In this document: in pieces, positions 32,753 through 40,690 of the stretch
Layout: each line of letters starts with the position of its first letter
Position numbering within the stretch: the first letter of the stretch is position 1
Source of the DNA: Lachnospiraceae bacterium
GTDB taxonomy: Bacteria > Bacillota > Clostridia > Lachnospirales > Lachnospiraceae
Direction of reading: 5' to 3'
Length of the DNA: 64,000 bases
NCBI GenBank assembly: GCA_910575555.1
Contig: CAJTFX010000001.1
Span: 124,001 to 188,000 of the forward strand
Made by a program: the position numbers and the translations under genes
Notes under the pieces: generated by a model
The model's database searches: none
The model's input: the letters and a program-made list of their open reading frames with translations, nothing else
What the model was told of the DNA's origin: nothing

Positions 32753-35164
32753 TCAGGCCGGATACAGATGCAGAAACATAATTTCATGGGCGGATAATGT
32801 TTCTTCTATCTGAAGCTTGGGCTCAGCTGTCTCTATCTTTTTCATGGACAGGCGGGGAACGCTGAGCTGACGGATATATTTTACCTCCGGACTGCCAAGC
32901 CCATTGTCGTACCCAAACTTTCCCCATTCCGCAAGAAGGCTGCCCTCTTTGGGGCTGACCACCCGTTTTTTCACCACATATCTGCCGGGGGTTATTCCCC
33001 GGAGGATAACTTTAAGCTCCAATGGATTGCTGTCCTCAAACACATCCGCCACTTCTTTCGGATTCTCTATCTGCTCCTGCTTCAGAAAATACCCTTCCCC
33101 AAGCCGCCGGAAATTGGTGCCCAGGATGTAATATTCCTGCTGCCCGTTGAAAGTTACGATATAATTTCTCCCTTTCGCCAGCAGCCTGCCGCCAAGCTGA
33201 TTCAAAAACTGCATGGCAAAATATACGGGCTTGCAAATGGTATCCTTGGTCAAAAGGCCGTTTCCTCCGTTTGCCACGCCCCGGACATCGAAGTAATTGC
33301 TCACCCAGTCAGAGGCCATCCAGACATTGATCATATCCGCCTGATCCCACATTTCAATCAGTTTATTGATCAGGTAATTGCCCCGGTGGCAGCTGTCATT
33401 CAGATAATTCCTGCTTGAGAGGGTGCCGTTCCACTCGGAAACATACACCTTGCTGTTAATCCCTGCCCGCGCCATCATGGCCCGGATTTCCTTCAGTTCT
33501 TTTGTCTCAAAATCTCCTCCTGAAATGCACAGCCTTGAGATTTTGTTTTCATCCACCTTTGTCAGATAGGGAAACAGCAGCACTGAAACAAAATCCGGGA
33601 TACAGCCGCTTTCTTTGCACCGATTCAGAAAATCTTCGATCCGCCGGGGCTTGAAATTAGTAATTCCTTCCGGCCCTCCCACCTGCGCCTTTGGCAGCAG
33701 CTCTTTCACTTCCCGGTAGAGGAACTGATAGGCGTCAAAATAATCATAGTTTTCTGACTCATAATATTTTTTCTCATGAACCGGGTCAAATCCCGTCTCA
33801 AAAATCCATTGCTCCACGTATTCTTTCCCATAACGGCTGACCACATGATGCAGAAATGCCCGCACTGTCTCCTCCCATGCCTCTCTGGAATGGAACAGAA
33901 TGGATTCATCTTCAAAATACACAACCTCCACAGCCGTTCTGACTGCAGTGTCCGGTTTAATTCCCAAATCAAGAAAGGGATAGAGATGGTATTTTTGCAG
34001 AAAATCAAACACAATATCCAGTTTCGCGAAATTGTAATTGCCGGTATGGATGCCGTCGGTCAGTTTCATCTGCTTAGAAAACAGATTCCAGACGCGCACA
34101 TACCGAAAACCAAGGTTTTCTGCAAGAAATGTGATGTGGTACTGGATATTTGCCATCAAAACAGAAGCCGCCGCCCCTACGTTCACGGCGTTTCCCCAGA
34201 CGTTCCGGTAATCTTCCCAGATTTCTGTGTCTGCATAAACGGTAATGCTTTGATGCTCCGCAGGCTTTTCCTCAGCAAACTCCTGCCGCAGCTCTTCCAA
34301 AATCCGCTCATCCAGTTCCCGGCGTCCTCCGTCTGCAGGCGCAAGGGCTTTCTGCTCTCTTCTCCGGTATTCGGACGGCGATACCCCGTAAGTTTCCCGG
34401 AACACGCGGTTGAATCCGGAAAGATTGGTAAATCCGCTTTCTATGGCGATTTTTGTAATGCTCTCACTGGAAAACGCCAGTTCCCGGCAGGCATAACGGA
34501 GCCGCAATTGCTTTACATAATCTGCAAAATAAACCCCTGTTTTCTTCTTAAATAACCTGGATAACGTGGAAACTGACGTGTACATCTGATCTGCAAGCTC
34601 TGACAGGCCGATATTTCCCTGGAAATTCTGGCTGACATACTGCAGCGCCTTCTGTATGCGTATATCTTCTTCTGAAATCTTCTGTATTCCGTTCTTTCCC
34701 ATTTCCTCTGAAATCTTGCCGTTCTTTCCTTCTTCCGCAAGAAAGCGTTCCAACAACTCTCCCAACAGGCGGTACAAAAGGCTTTGCCGTATGCACCGGC
34801 CCTTTTTGCTTTCATCCATTTCATTCAGGATAAGATTTCGGAAAATCTGCCGAATGCTGTCATAGGAAGAACTGCCGTCGCTTACGCTGCAGCAGTGGAA
34901 ATAGAGATTCCCGCTGTCTGCTAGTTTTGCAGTCAGCCCTGGGGAATACCAGACAGCGCAGAAAATCGCATGTTCCCGGCAGGACAGGGAATGTTCGATT
35001 CCGGAATTTACCAGAATCACGTCATTTTTGCCAAGGCGGTATTCCCATTCCCGGATTGTTACGTCCACATTCCCCTCAATTACGTAAATCACTTCCATAT
35101 CCGGATGAAAATGATTGTTTTCTTCTGTATCTCTGAAAAGCTGTAATGTCATTTCCTGGTTCAT
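32753..35164 (-). CDS. AraC family regulator fused to a GH39-like domain
   Basis: 803 residues: N-terminal cupin sensor (about 1-90), then a two-HTH AraC domain (about 190-290; IGLSELADQMYTSVSTLSRLFKKKTG, SITKIAIESGFTNLSGFNRVFRETYGVSPSEYRR). A GH39/beta-xylosidase-like barrel follows (about 330-690, with GTLSSRNYLNDSCHRGNYL) and a beta-sandwich end. The barrel's WIFETGFDP lacks an obvious N-E acid/base pair, so it may bind rather than hydrolyse sugar. It is placed upstream of the glycoside operon and is its probable regulator, with the GH39 part as sensor. Confidence 0.87.
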   Translation of the reverse strand: MNQEMTLQLFRDTEENNHFHPDMEVIYVIEGNVDVTIREWEYRLGKNDVILVNSGIEHSLSCREHAIFCAVWYSPGLTAKLADSGNLYFHCCSVSDGSSSYDSIRQIFRNLILNEMDESKKGRCIRQSLLYRLLGELLERFLAEEGKNGKISEEMGKNGIQKISEEDIRIQKALQYVSQNFQGNIGLSELADQMYTSVSTLSRLFKKKTGVYFADYVKQLRLRYACRELAFSSESITKIAIESGFTNLSGFNRVFRETYGVSPSEYRRREQKALAPADGGRRELDERILEELRQEFAEEKPAEHQSITVYADTEIWEDYRNVWGNAVNVGAAASVLMANIQYHITFLAENLGFRYVRVWNLFSKQMKLTDGIHTGNYNFAKLDIVFDFLQKYHLYPFLDLGIKPDTAVRTAVEVVYFEDESILFHSREAWEETVRAFLHHVVSRYGKEYVEQWIFETGFDPVHEKKYYESENYDYFDAYQFLYREVKELLPKAQVGGPEGITNFKPRRIEDFLNRCKESGCIPDFVSVLLFPYLTKVDENKISRLCISGGDFETKELKEIRAMMARAGINSKVYVSEWNGTLSSRNYLNDSCHRGNYLINKLIEMWDQADMINVWMASDWVSNYFDVRGVANGGNGLLTKDTICKPVYFAMQFLNQLGGRLLAKGRNYIVTFNGQQEYYILGTNFRRLGEGYFLKQEQIENPKEVADVFEDSNPLELKVILRGITPGRYVVKKRVVSPKEGSLLAEWGKFGYDNGLGSPEVKYIRQLSVPRLSMKKIETAEPKLQIEETLSAHEIMFLHLYPA

Positions 35165-35221
35165 TTGCTCTGATCCTGCTCTGTCCGTTCCATTCTCATT
35201 TTACAGTTCTCCTTTCCGTCC

Positions 35222-35680
35222 TCATTTTGCCGGCGCATTTTTTGCCGCCGGAATATCGCTGGTAAATTTACCGGAAACGATTTCTAAAAATTGTTCTGGT
35301 GAGACTGCAGGTACAGCAGAGTTGTCAAAATCCTTTACATTCCTTGTAATAATGAAGTCAGCGCCAACTCCCTCTGCACATCTGTCCTGCAGACAATCTT
35401 CAAAATCCATAAACTCTTCCATTCTGATTGCTTTTACTACTTCTTCATGGCTTGCTCCTGCTACCCATAAGCATTCACATATATCTGATAACCATTTTCT
35501 GCGCTTATCTTCCGGCGTTTTCCGCAGGATATACCAAAGGTTGGAAATAGAATGGAGTGCAATATATCCAGCCATTTCCCCATTGGCACATTTTGCAATA
35601 ACAGACGAAGAGGCTTCACAGAATGGCTCCCGAGTTGCTAAAAAATCTATCACTACATTTGTATCAATCAATGCTACCAT
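35222..35680 (-). CDS. PIN domain protein (VapC-like toxin)
   Basis: 152 residues. PIN nuclease signature acids are in place: ALIDTNVVIDFL near the N-terminus, MEEFMDFEDCLQ in the middle and GADFIITRNVKDF near the end. Such proteins are metal-dependent RNases, usually toxins. It overlaps the upstream small gene by 17 bases, the arrangement of a coupled antitoxin-toxin pair. Confidence 0.85.
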   Translation of the reverse strand: MVALIDTNVVIDFLATREPFCEASSSVIAKCANGEMAGYIALHSISNLWYILRKTPEDKRRKWLSDICECLWVAGASHEEVVKAIRMEEFMDFEDCLQDRCAEGVGADFIITRNVKDFDNSAVPAVSPEQFLEIVSGKFTSDIPAAKNAPAK

Positions 35681-35936
35681 ACTTTTCCATCCTCGCTTCC
35701 TCTAATTCTCTCTCAGGATCAAAGTCATCTGGCAGGTATTGACTGATTTCTTCTCTTGCAGCATTCAATCTTTTGAATGCCTGCATCTTTCTGCCCTCAT
35801 TTTCTGCCGGCTCAATAATTGCATCAGCCTTTTCATTTTGCGGCATTAACCTGTTTATAATCTCTATCAAAAAACTGATATTATCGTCTGACAACCCATT
35901 TATCATCCCAATTGCTTTTTGCTGTAATTCAGACAT
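35664..35936 (-). CDS. Putative antitoxin of the PIN toxin
   Basis: 90 residues starting MSELQQKAIGMINGLSDDNISFLIEIINRLMP, with a C-terminal acidic tail (DFDPERELEEARMEKYG) typical of toxin-wrapping antitoxins. ATG 35936 is preferred over an upstream start whose extra residues look like untranslated leader. The 17-base overlap with the PIN gene supports pairing. I see no clear DNA-binding motif. Confidence 0.75.
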   Translation of the reverse strand: MSELQQKAIGMINGLSDDNISFLIEIINRLMPQNEKADAIIEPAENEGRKMQAFKRLNAAREEISQYLPDDFDPERELEEARMEKYGSID

Positions 35937-36024
35937 GAAAACCACCTCTTTACACTTTTCTTTTATTATATCTCCGATTTTTCTTAAAAAGCAATGGCTT
36001 TTTATCAGATTAACAAACGCTCCT

Positions 36025-36387
36025 TCAAGCTGAGAGCTTCTCAATTGCCTGTTCTATATCCGGCTGAAAGTAAAAATCTCTTCCCATATTGCTCTCATAC
36101 ATGAGATCCTTCAGCGGCTTGCTTGTATATCCGGTAAAATCCCCGTATAGTGCAAGCCGTATGCCGTAAGTTACCAATTTTTGCAGGATTTCCCCTGCCA
36201 GGCAGTTGCTCAGCACGAAAAACTCTTCGGCAACTGCCTCTTTGTTCACTGCAATATTCGTACACCCCGTTTCATACTTTACATTCATAACAAACTCCAA
36301 AGCGGATGCAGCATCCTGAATCAGACATTGCTGGCTGTGAATCAATGCAATATCCGTATTATTTTTCCTAATCATTTCTGTTTTCAT
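36025..36387 (-). CDS. DUF4180 family protein
   Basis: 120 residues, matching the DUF4180 family in length and in the segments INAVNKEAVAEEFFVLSNCLAGEILQK (as TNIAVNKEAVAEEFF) and RLALYGDFTGYTSKPLKDLMYESN. The function is unknown. It follows the TetR gene by 19 bases and is probably in the same transcript and under its control. Confidence 0.85.
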   Translation of the reverse strand: MKTEMIRKNNTDIALIHSQQCLIQDAASALEFVMNVKYETGCTNIAVNKEAVAEEFFVLSNCLAGEILQKLVTYGIRLALYGDFTGYTSKPLKDLMYESNMGRDFYFQPDIEQAIEKLSA

Positions 36388-36406
36388 ATTTCATCATTTC
36401 CTCCTG

Positions 36407-36985
36407 TTATTCATATAATTGAGCCGCCAGGCCATCGGCCATAAAATCAAAAACCTCCAGATGCCCGCAGAGAAGGACGTCTTTATTCCGGATAGTCATA
36501 ACCAGAGAATATATGGCAGAAACCGCCAGCTCCTCTTTTACTTTCAGCTTTAACCGGGGCTGTTCCAAAAACAGCCGTTGGTTTAACCTGTTCCATTCCT
36601 CCAGTCTCCCTGCCTGTTCCTCTGACAGCCTGTTTTTCAAAGTCTGATAGTCTCCTGTGTCTGCATCGTATAAAAAATGATTCTCATCGTATTCCCGGTA
36701 AATATATTTCAGCGCCTCGGCTGCTCCGTATCTGTCCTGCCGCTTTGCCAAAATCTGAGAAGCCTCACGGTAAATCTGCTCCTGCACCCTGCACAAAACC
36801 TCACAGAACAACGCTTCCTTCGATTCAAAAAACAGATAGAACGCCCCTTTGGAAATGCCGGCCTGCCGGCACAATTCATCTATGCCGGTTTTCTTATAGC
36901 CATGCTGCGTCCAGTTCTGCCTGCAGGCTGTCAGCAGCCGCTCCCGGATTTTCTCTTTCTCCTGTTCTGAAAAACTCCTCGCCAT
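36407..36985 (-). CDS. TetR family transcriptional regulator
   Basis: 192 residues: HTH with HGYKKTGIDELCRQAGISKGAFYLFFESKEALF, then a ligand-binding domain. ATG 36985 (MARSFSEQEKEKIRE) is the natural start; the longer frame covers promoter sequence. A large inverted repeat overlaps the promoter (37029-37070), so it probably represses itself and the DUF4180 gene. Confidence 0.9.
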   Translation of the reverse strand: MARSFSEQEKEKIRERLLTACRQNWTQHGYKKTGIDELCRQAGISKGAFYLFFESKEALFCEVLCRVQEQIYREASQILAKRQDRYGAAEALKYIYREYDENHFLYDADTGDYQTLKNRLSEEQAGRLEEWNRLNQRLFLEQPRLKLKVKEELAVSAIYSLVMTIRNKDVLLCGHLEVFDFMADGLAAQLYE

Positions 36986-37028
36986 ATTTCTTCCTCCAAT
37001 CAGCCTTATCCAAATACTGCAAGCAAAA

Positions 37029-37095
37029 AGATACGTATGACTCAAATTTCCATTTCAGTCATACGTATCTTATCATTAGAAGCTTCTGCTGTCAA
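37029..37095 (-). promoter_or_regulatory. TetR-DUF4180 promoter with inverted-repeat operator
   Basis: Minus-strand TTGACA (37090-37095), 17 bases, TAAGAT (37067-37072). A perfect 14-base inverted repeat, AGATACGTATGACT at 37029-37042 and its complement at 37057-37070, overlaps the -10. Each arm contains the smaller palindrome ATACGTAT. Confidence 0.85.
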
Positions 37096-37100
37096 GCATT

Positions 37101-37240
37101 TTATGTTTCTTTCTGAGAAGCGCGCTTCCAAATCTGCGCCAGAATATCTTTCAGCACCAGAAACGCATCCTCTCCGCCATATCCATACTCTGTCTGAAGG
37201 CTGTCCTAATGGCTTGCTCAATCTCCTTTAAATCCAAATT
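37101..37240 (-). pseudogene. Possible gene remnant
   Basis: The minus strand shows DLKEIEQAIRTAFRQ in one frame, continuing after a frame change as EYGYGGEDAFLVLKDILAQ to a TAA at 37101. The two parts look coding but are out of frame, and no start or ribosome site is visible. I do not recognise the family; it may be a decayed tail of a gene formerly beside the TetR regulator. Confidence 0.3.
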
Positions 37241-37270
37241 TTCTTAACACGACGCGATTCACAGCTCCAT

Positions 37271-38509
37271 TCATCCAATGCCGCACATTTCATCCACAGA
37301 ATCCAGAATGGCCTTGATTTCCTTGCTGCCGCCCGGCCGGTTTTTCACCAGATTTTCAATTTCTTTTCTGGCAGTCCTGATATTATCCGCCTGGCTCTCC
37401 ATGCCGGCCCGCAGTTTTTGCCGCCGCACTAAAAGTTCATGCTTCACTTCCACCATTTCTTTCTTATCCATCAACGCCTTTGCCTGATGAATCCAAATCC
37501 TGGCATCGTAAAGGCGGTATGCATGAAGCTGCCTTACCAGTTTATCATTAAAATATTCCAGATCGTCATTGGTGCGTTCATACTTCTCCCGTTCTTTGAC
37601 AGCCTCTAAATACTGATCCCAGATATAGCTCAGCTCGTAAGAATTTTTCACATGATATTTCTCACAGGCGTAATCCACGGCATTCGTTACATTCACATAT
37701 TTGAACTTTACCTTATTCATCAGCACAATGGCTCTGTTAATGTTTGCATGGGCTTTCTTCAGCTCCATTCCGTCATTCTGATAGCGCCATACCATCATCC
37801 CGCCTAAAGCGCCGGAAATTAAAGCGGCCGCCACAAAGGGCATTTTAATGTCAAATTTCATTGACAGGCCCAGAATCACAATGGCAGCCACAGCCGCTGC
37901 AAACAGGCCAATCAGGGCATAGAGAAGCCTGTGAAGCAGTTTCTTTTCCTGCTCCAACGATTCCTGATAATAATGCCACTCCTGTTTTTCCCCTTCTAAA
38001 TACTGCATATCGCGCTTTACCACATTCTGGTAAGCCTCATTCTCCTGCAGGCGTTTGATAATCTCAGGCATTTCATACTCCAACTGTTCCATCTGGACAA
38101 ACTGGGCGTCTGAGATGGTCTTTGTCCTGTTCAGATAGGCGTCTCTGGCCTCGTTTAAGTTCATTACATTCTGGGCTGTCTCCTGAATCTTTTCAAATTC
38201 CGGTTCCGGAAGGTTCTCAATAATCTGAATATCGGTCAGATAATCGGTAACTGTTTTGTATTCCCGCTTGGTTTCCTCCAGATTCCTGGCCGCGTCCATA
38301 ATCTGTTCGCAGTATTCTGTTGCAATGCTCTTTTTATTCTCCTGTCCCTGGTTTTCGTTCCCGCTTTGCTCCGCGGCGGCACTTTGCCTGGCCTTTTGGA
38401 TTTTTTTAGCCTTTTCTGCGCGCCTTTTGGAGCGTAAATCTATCTCTTCGCCGAATTCCAGTATTTCTTCCACATACTGGGGCTTTTTCTTTTTTCTGAA
38501 TAATCCCAT
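37271..38509 (-). CDS. Coiled-coil protein with two membrane helices (function unknown)
   Basis: 412 residues. A basic N-terminus (MGLFRKKKKPQYVEEILEFGEEIDLRSKRRAEKAKK), long coiled-coil stretches (about 65-185), a two-helix membrane hairpin (about 192-240; LLYALIGLFAAAVAAIVILGL and MPFVAAALISGALGGMMVW), then more coiled coil. Both soluble arms should face the cytosol. It is the last gene of the DUF5717-DUF5716-TPR operon. ATG 38509 keeps the MGLFRKKKK start; an in-frame GTG lies at 38518. Two extra 59-base copies of its start region separate it from the TPR gene. Confidence 0.78.
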   Translation of the reverse strand: MGLFRKKKKPQYVEEILEFGEEIDLRSKRRAEKAKKIQKARQSAAAEQSGNENQGQENKKSIATEYCEQIMDAARNLEETKREYKTVTDYLTDIQIIENLPEPEFEKIQETAQNVMNLNEARDAYLNRTKTISDAQFVQMEQLEYEMPEIIKRLQENEAYQNVVKRDMQYLEGEKQEWHYYQESLEQEKKLLHRLLYALIGLFAAAVAAIVILGLSMKFDIKMPFVAAALISGALGGMMVWRYQNDGMELKKAHANINRAIVLMNKVKFKYVNVTNAVDYACEKYHVKNSYELSYIWDQYLEAVKEREKYERTNDDLEYFNDKLVRQLHAYRLYDARIWIHQAKALMDKKEMVEVKHELLVRRQKLRAGMESQADNIRTARKEIENLVKNRPGGSKEIKAILDSVDEMCGIG

Positions 38510-38640
38510 TTCACTCACTTTTCCTATATTCTGTTCTTAGATTTCGGGGCTTTCCTGAATCATCCCATTTCACTCACTTTTCCTATATTCTGTTCTTAGA
38601 TTTCGGGGCTTTCCTGAATCATCCCATTTCACTCACTTTT
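38505..38640 (-). repeat. 59-bp tandem repeat, three copies of a translation-start region
   Basis: A 59-base unit occurs three times in direct tandem (matching points 38508, 38567, 38626), the outermost copy slightly diverged. Each unit contains AGGAAAAGTGAGTGAAATGGGA, i.e. the end of the TPR gene plus ribosome site and ATG. The first copy leads into the real gene; the other two read ATG GGA TGA and stop after two codons. Confidence 0.9.
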
Positions 38641-39381
38641 CCTGTACTCTGTTTTTAGATTCTGCAGCACGTCATCCAATTGCTTTTCATAACCGGCCCG
38701 ATCCGGGGAATTTCTCTTTTCTTTTAACTCCCGGCGAAGCTTTGCCGTACTGTCTGTTCCCTCCGGAATATCCTGTCCGTCTCTGCAGGCCAAAGCCAAC
38801 AGATATGCCTCCCGGCTCTCCGGTTTCTGACCAATCTCGTAAGCTTTCTCATAACATTTCGCCGCCTGCTCAAATAACATCTGTCTGGCATAAGCCGTTC
38901 CCATATTGTGCCAAAGCCGGCAGATTACCTTATCATCCTCATTTTTTCCGGCGGCCCTCGCAATGATTTTCCGGTATTCTGAAACAGCGTCCCGGAATTT
39001 TTCTGACTTCAGCAGACGGTCTCCCCGCAGCTTGGCTCTTTCGATTGGGCTCTTCTGCTCCATATTCTGGGCCGTATTCAGAGCAAGCTTCAATTCCTCT
39101 GACCGGTAGAACCCTCCGTCTTTCAAAATCTGTTCCATGCACCAGCAGCCGCTTCTCTCCTGCCCTATGCCCTGTCTCAGCTTCTCTGAAAGCTCCTGCC
39201 TGCCCACTTCCTGTTCCAGCCACAGACATAACTTTTCATGGAAAAAACTCTCCTCCAACACGCCTGTATTCTGGTACAGATAACAGCATAATTCCTCAAA
39301 AGAATACAGATTCAGCCGTTCTTCTTCCAGAAATAAGGGGTGTTCTGCAGTTACCTCTTCACATATCCACACTCTGCTCAT
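38629..39381 (-). CDS. TPR-containing protein of the DUF5716/DUF5717 operon
   Basis: 250 residues, no signal or membrane segment. The central part (about 115-205) has tetratricopeptide-like helices (ALRGDRLLKSEKFRDAVSEYRKIIARA, WHNMGTAYARQMLFEQAAKCYEKAYEI). The N-terminal 100 residues are acidic and not recognised. It lies between the Hsp70-like gene and the coiled-coil membrane gene, suggesting an adaptor in a shared complex. Confidence 0.75.
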   Translation of the reverse strand: MSRVWICEEVTAEHPLFLEEERLNLYSFEELCCYLYQNTGVLEESFFHEKLCLWLEQEVGRQELSEKLRQGIGQERSGCWCMEQILKDGGFYRSEELKLALNTAQNMEQKSPIERAKLRGDRLLKSEKFRDAVSEYRKIIARAAGKNEDDKVICRLWHNMGTAYARQMLFEQAAKCYEKAYEIGQKPESREAYLLALACRDGQDIPEGTDSTAKLRRELKEKRNSPDRAGYEKQLDDVLQNLKTEYRKSE

Positions 39382-39424
39382 GGTTCTGTTTCCTTCCCTG
39401 GTTAATTGGATAAAACGCCGGGAT

Positions 39425-40663
39425 TCAGCCTATTTCATATTCCCATTCCCGGCCGCTTCCCGGTTTCAGTTCACCCCATCCTATATCCCGGATATTCAGA
39501 AGAATTTTGCCTTCTTCTCCGGAGTACAGCGACAGGGACAGGCGGTATCTTTCCTGCTCTGACGGGGGAAGCTCCGTAAGCTCCAGACTTTCGATTTTCG
39601 CTTCGCGGCTTCCGGGCTTTTGCATCCACAATTCTAAACAGGGTTCTCCTTCCAATAAAATCCGCAGATTTTTCCTGGCCTGATGCCGGTTGCAGCCTGC
39701 CTCTAACAAAGGGTAAAAATACTCGCTGTCTCCTCTGGAAACTTTGATTAAAATATGTTCCAAAACCTTGTATTCACAAAAATATACCGTCTGGGCCTCC
39801 TCCTGGTGCACCTCAAGCATTCCCGCATAACATGCGCCTTTGGTATAGAGATTTTTCCCCTGAAAAGCCCGCTTGCCCCGGCAGATCACCTGCAGGGATT
39901 CCTTCATCCAGTCTCCTTCAAACCCGCTTCCAATCAGATAGACTGAAGATACAATTCTGCCGGACATGGAATCCTGCAGCATACGGGCAAAGGCCATATC
40001 CCACTGGCTCACATCCTCCGGCAGTTTTCCCAGGCAGACTTCTTCCACTTCCGTTACCCTGGGCTTGGTTTTCCGGCTGCTGATCAGCCGTTTCTGCCAG
40101 ATTTCCTCTCCGCTGCAGGAATACAAAAGCACGTCATACTGCCACAATTCCTGCTCCTGGCACACGGCATAGGCGTAAAAACTTTCCCGGTGATCCTGAA
40201 TGATCAGCTGTTCTTCTGAAAACCCCAGCTTCTCTGCCATATTCTGCAGCAGAAGAACCATTGCATCCGTTACTTCTTTGATGGAAAACACGCATCTCTT
40301 CACGGCGCTGGCCCCTTTTGCCGGAAGGGCAATCCGCAATGCTTTTCTTAAAAATACAAACAGAAGATCCTCCGCCTGATATTCCTTATCCAGAAAAACC
40401 GTTTCACGCTTTAAGGCTTTATGCAGCAGGTATTCCGCATACATGCCCTCTCCCGTTTCCGCCAAACGGCTTGCTTCCTCTCCGAAGCACCATTTTCCGG
40501 TGAGCTTCCGCTTGCAGATGGCCGTAGGAATTCGGTACAATTCCGTCCCCGCCACAGTGCTTCTCGTCTCCGGCTCCGTCATTCCCTGATGGTAACAGCT
40601 TACCTGCGTCCATCGGTTCCCCAGTTCTATTCCAATATACCATTCGCCTGCTGCCGGCTTCAT
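39425..40663 (-). CDS. DUF5716 family protein, actin/Hsp70-like ATPase fold
   Basis: 412 residues. The N-terminus (YIGIELGNRWTQVSCYHQGM) resembles the phosphate-1 loop of Hsp70/actin ATPases, and SSVYLIGSGFEGDWMKESLQ with GACYAGML resembles the adenosine and phosphate-2 region. An extra C-terminal beta domain follows from about residue 300. It lacks the Hsp70 substrate-binding domain. The family is found in Clostridia next to DUF5717 genes, as here. Its function is unknown; I infer an ATP-dependent scaffold or chaperone partner. Confidence 0.78.
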   Translation of the reverse strand: MKPAAGEWYIGIELGNRWTQVSCYHQGMTEPETRSTVAGTELYRIPTAICKRKLTGKWCFGEEASRLAETGEGMYAEYLLHKALKRETVFLDKEYQAEDLLFVFLRKALRIALPAKGASAVKRCVFSIKEVTDAMVLLLQNMAEKLGFSEEQLIIQDHRESFYAYAVCQEQELWQYDVLLYSCSGEEIWQKRLISSRKTKPRVTEVEEVCLGKLPEDVSQWDMAFARMLQDSMSGRIVSSVYLIGSGFEGDWMKESLQVICRGKRAFQGKNLYTKGACYAGMLEVHQEEAQTVYFCEYKVLEHILIKVSRGDSEYFYPLLEAGCNRHQARKNLRILLEGEPCLELWMQKPGSREAKIESLELTELPPSEQERYRLSLSLYSGEEGKILLNIRDIGWGELKPGSGREWEYEIG

Positions 40664-40690
40664 GCTCTCACCTGCTTTCCTAGACCTCTC

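Noticed and set aside
38505-38640. CRISPR-like repeat or satellite
   Set aside because: It is a 59-base tandem duplication of a gene boundary without spacers.
39425-40663. DnaK chaperone
   Set aside because: Only the ATPase-like fold is suggested; the substrate-binding domain and canonical DnaK motifs are missing, so DUF5716 is the better call.
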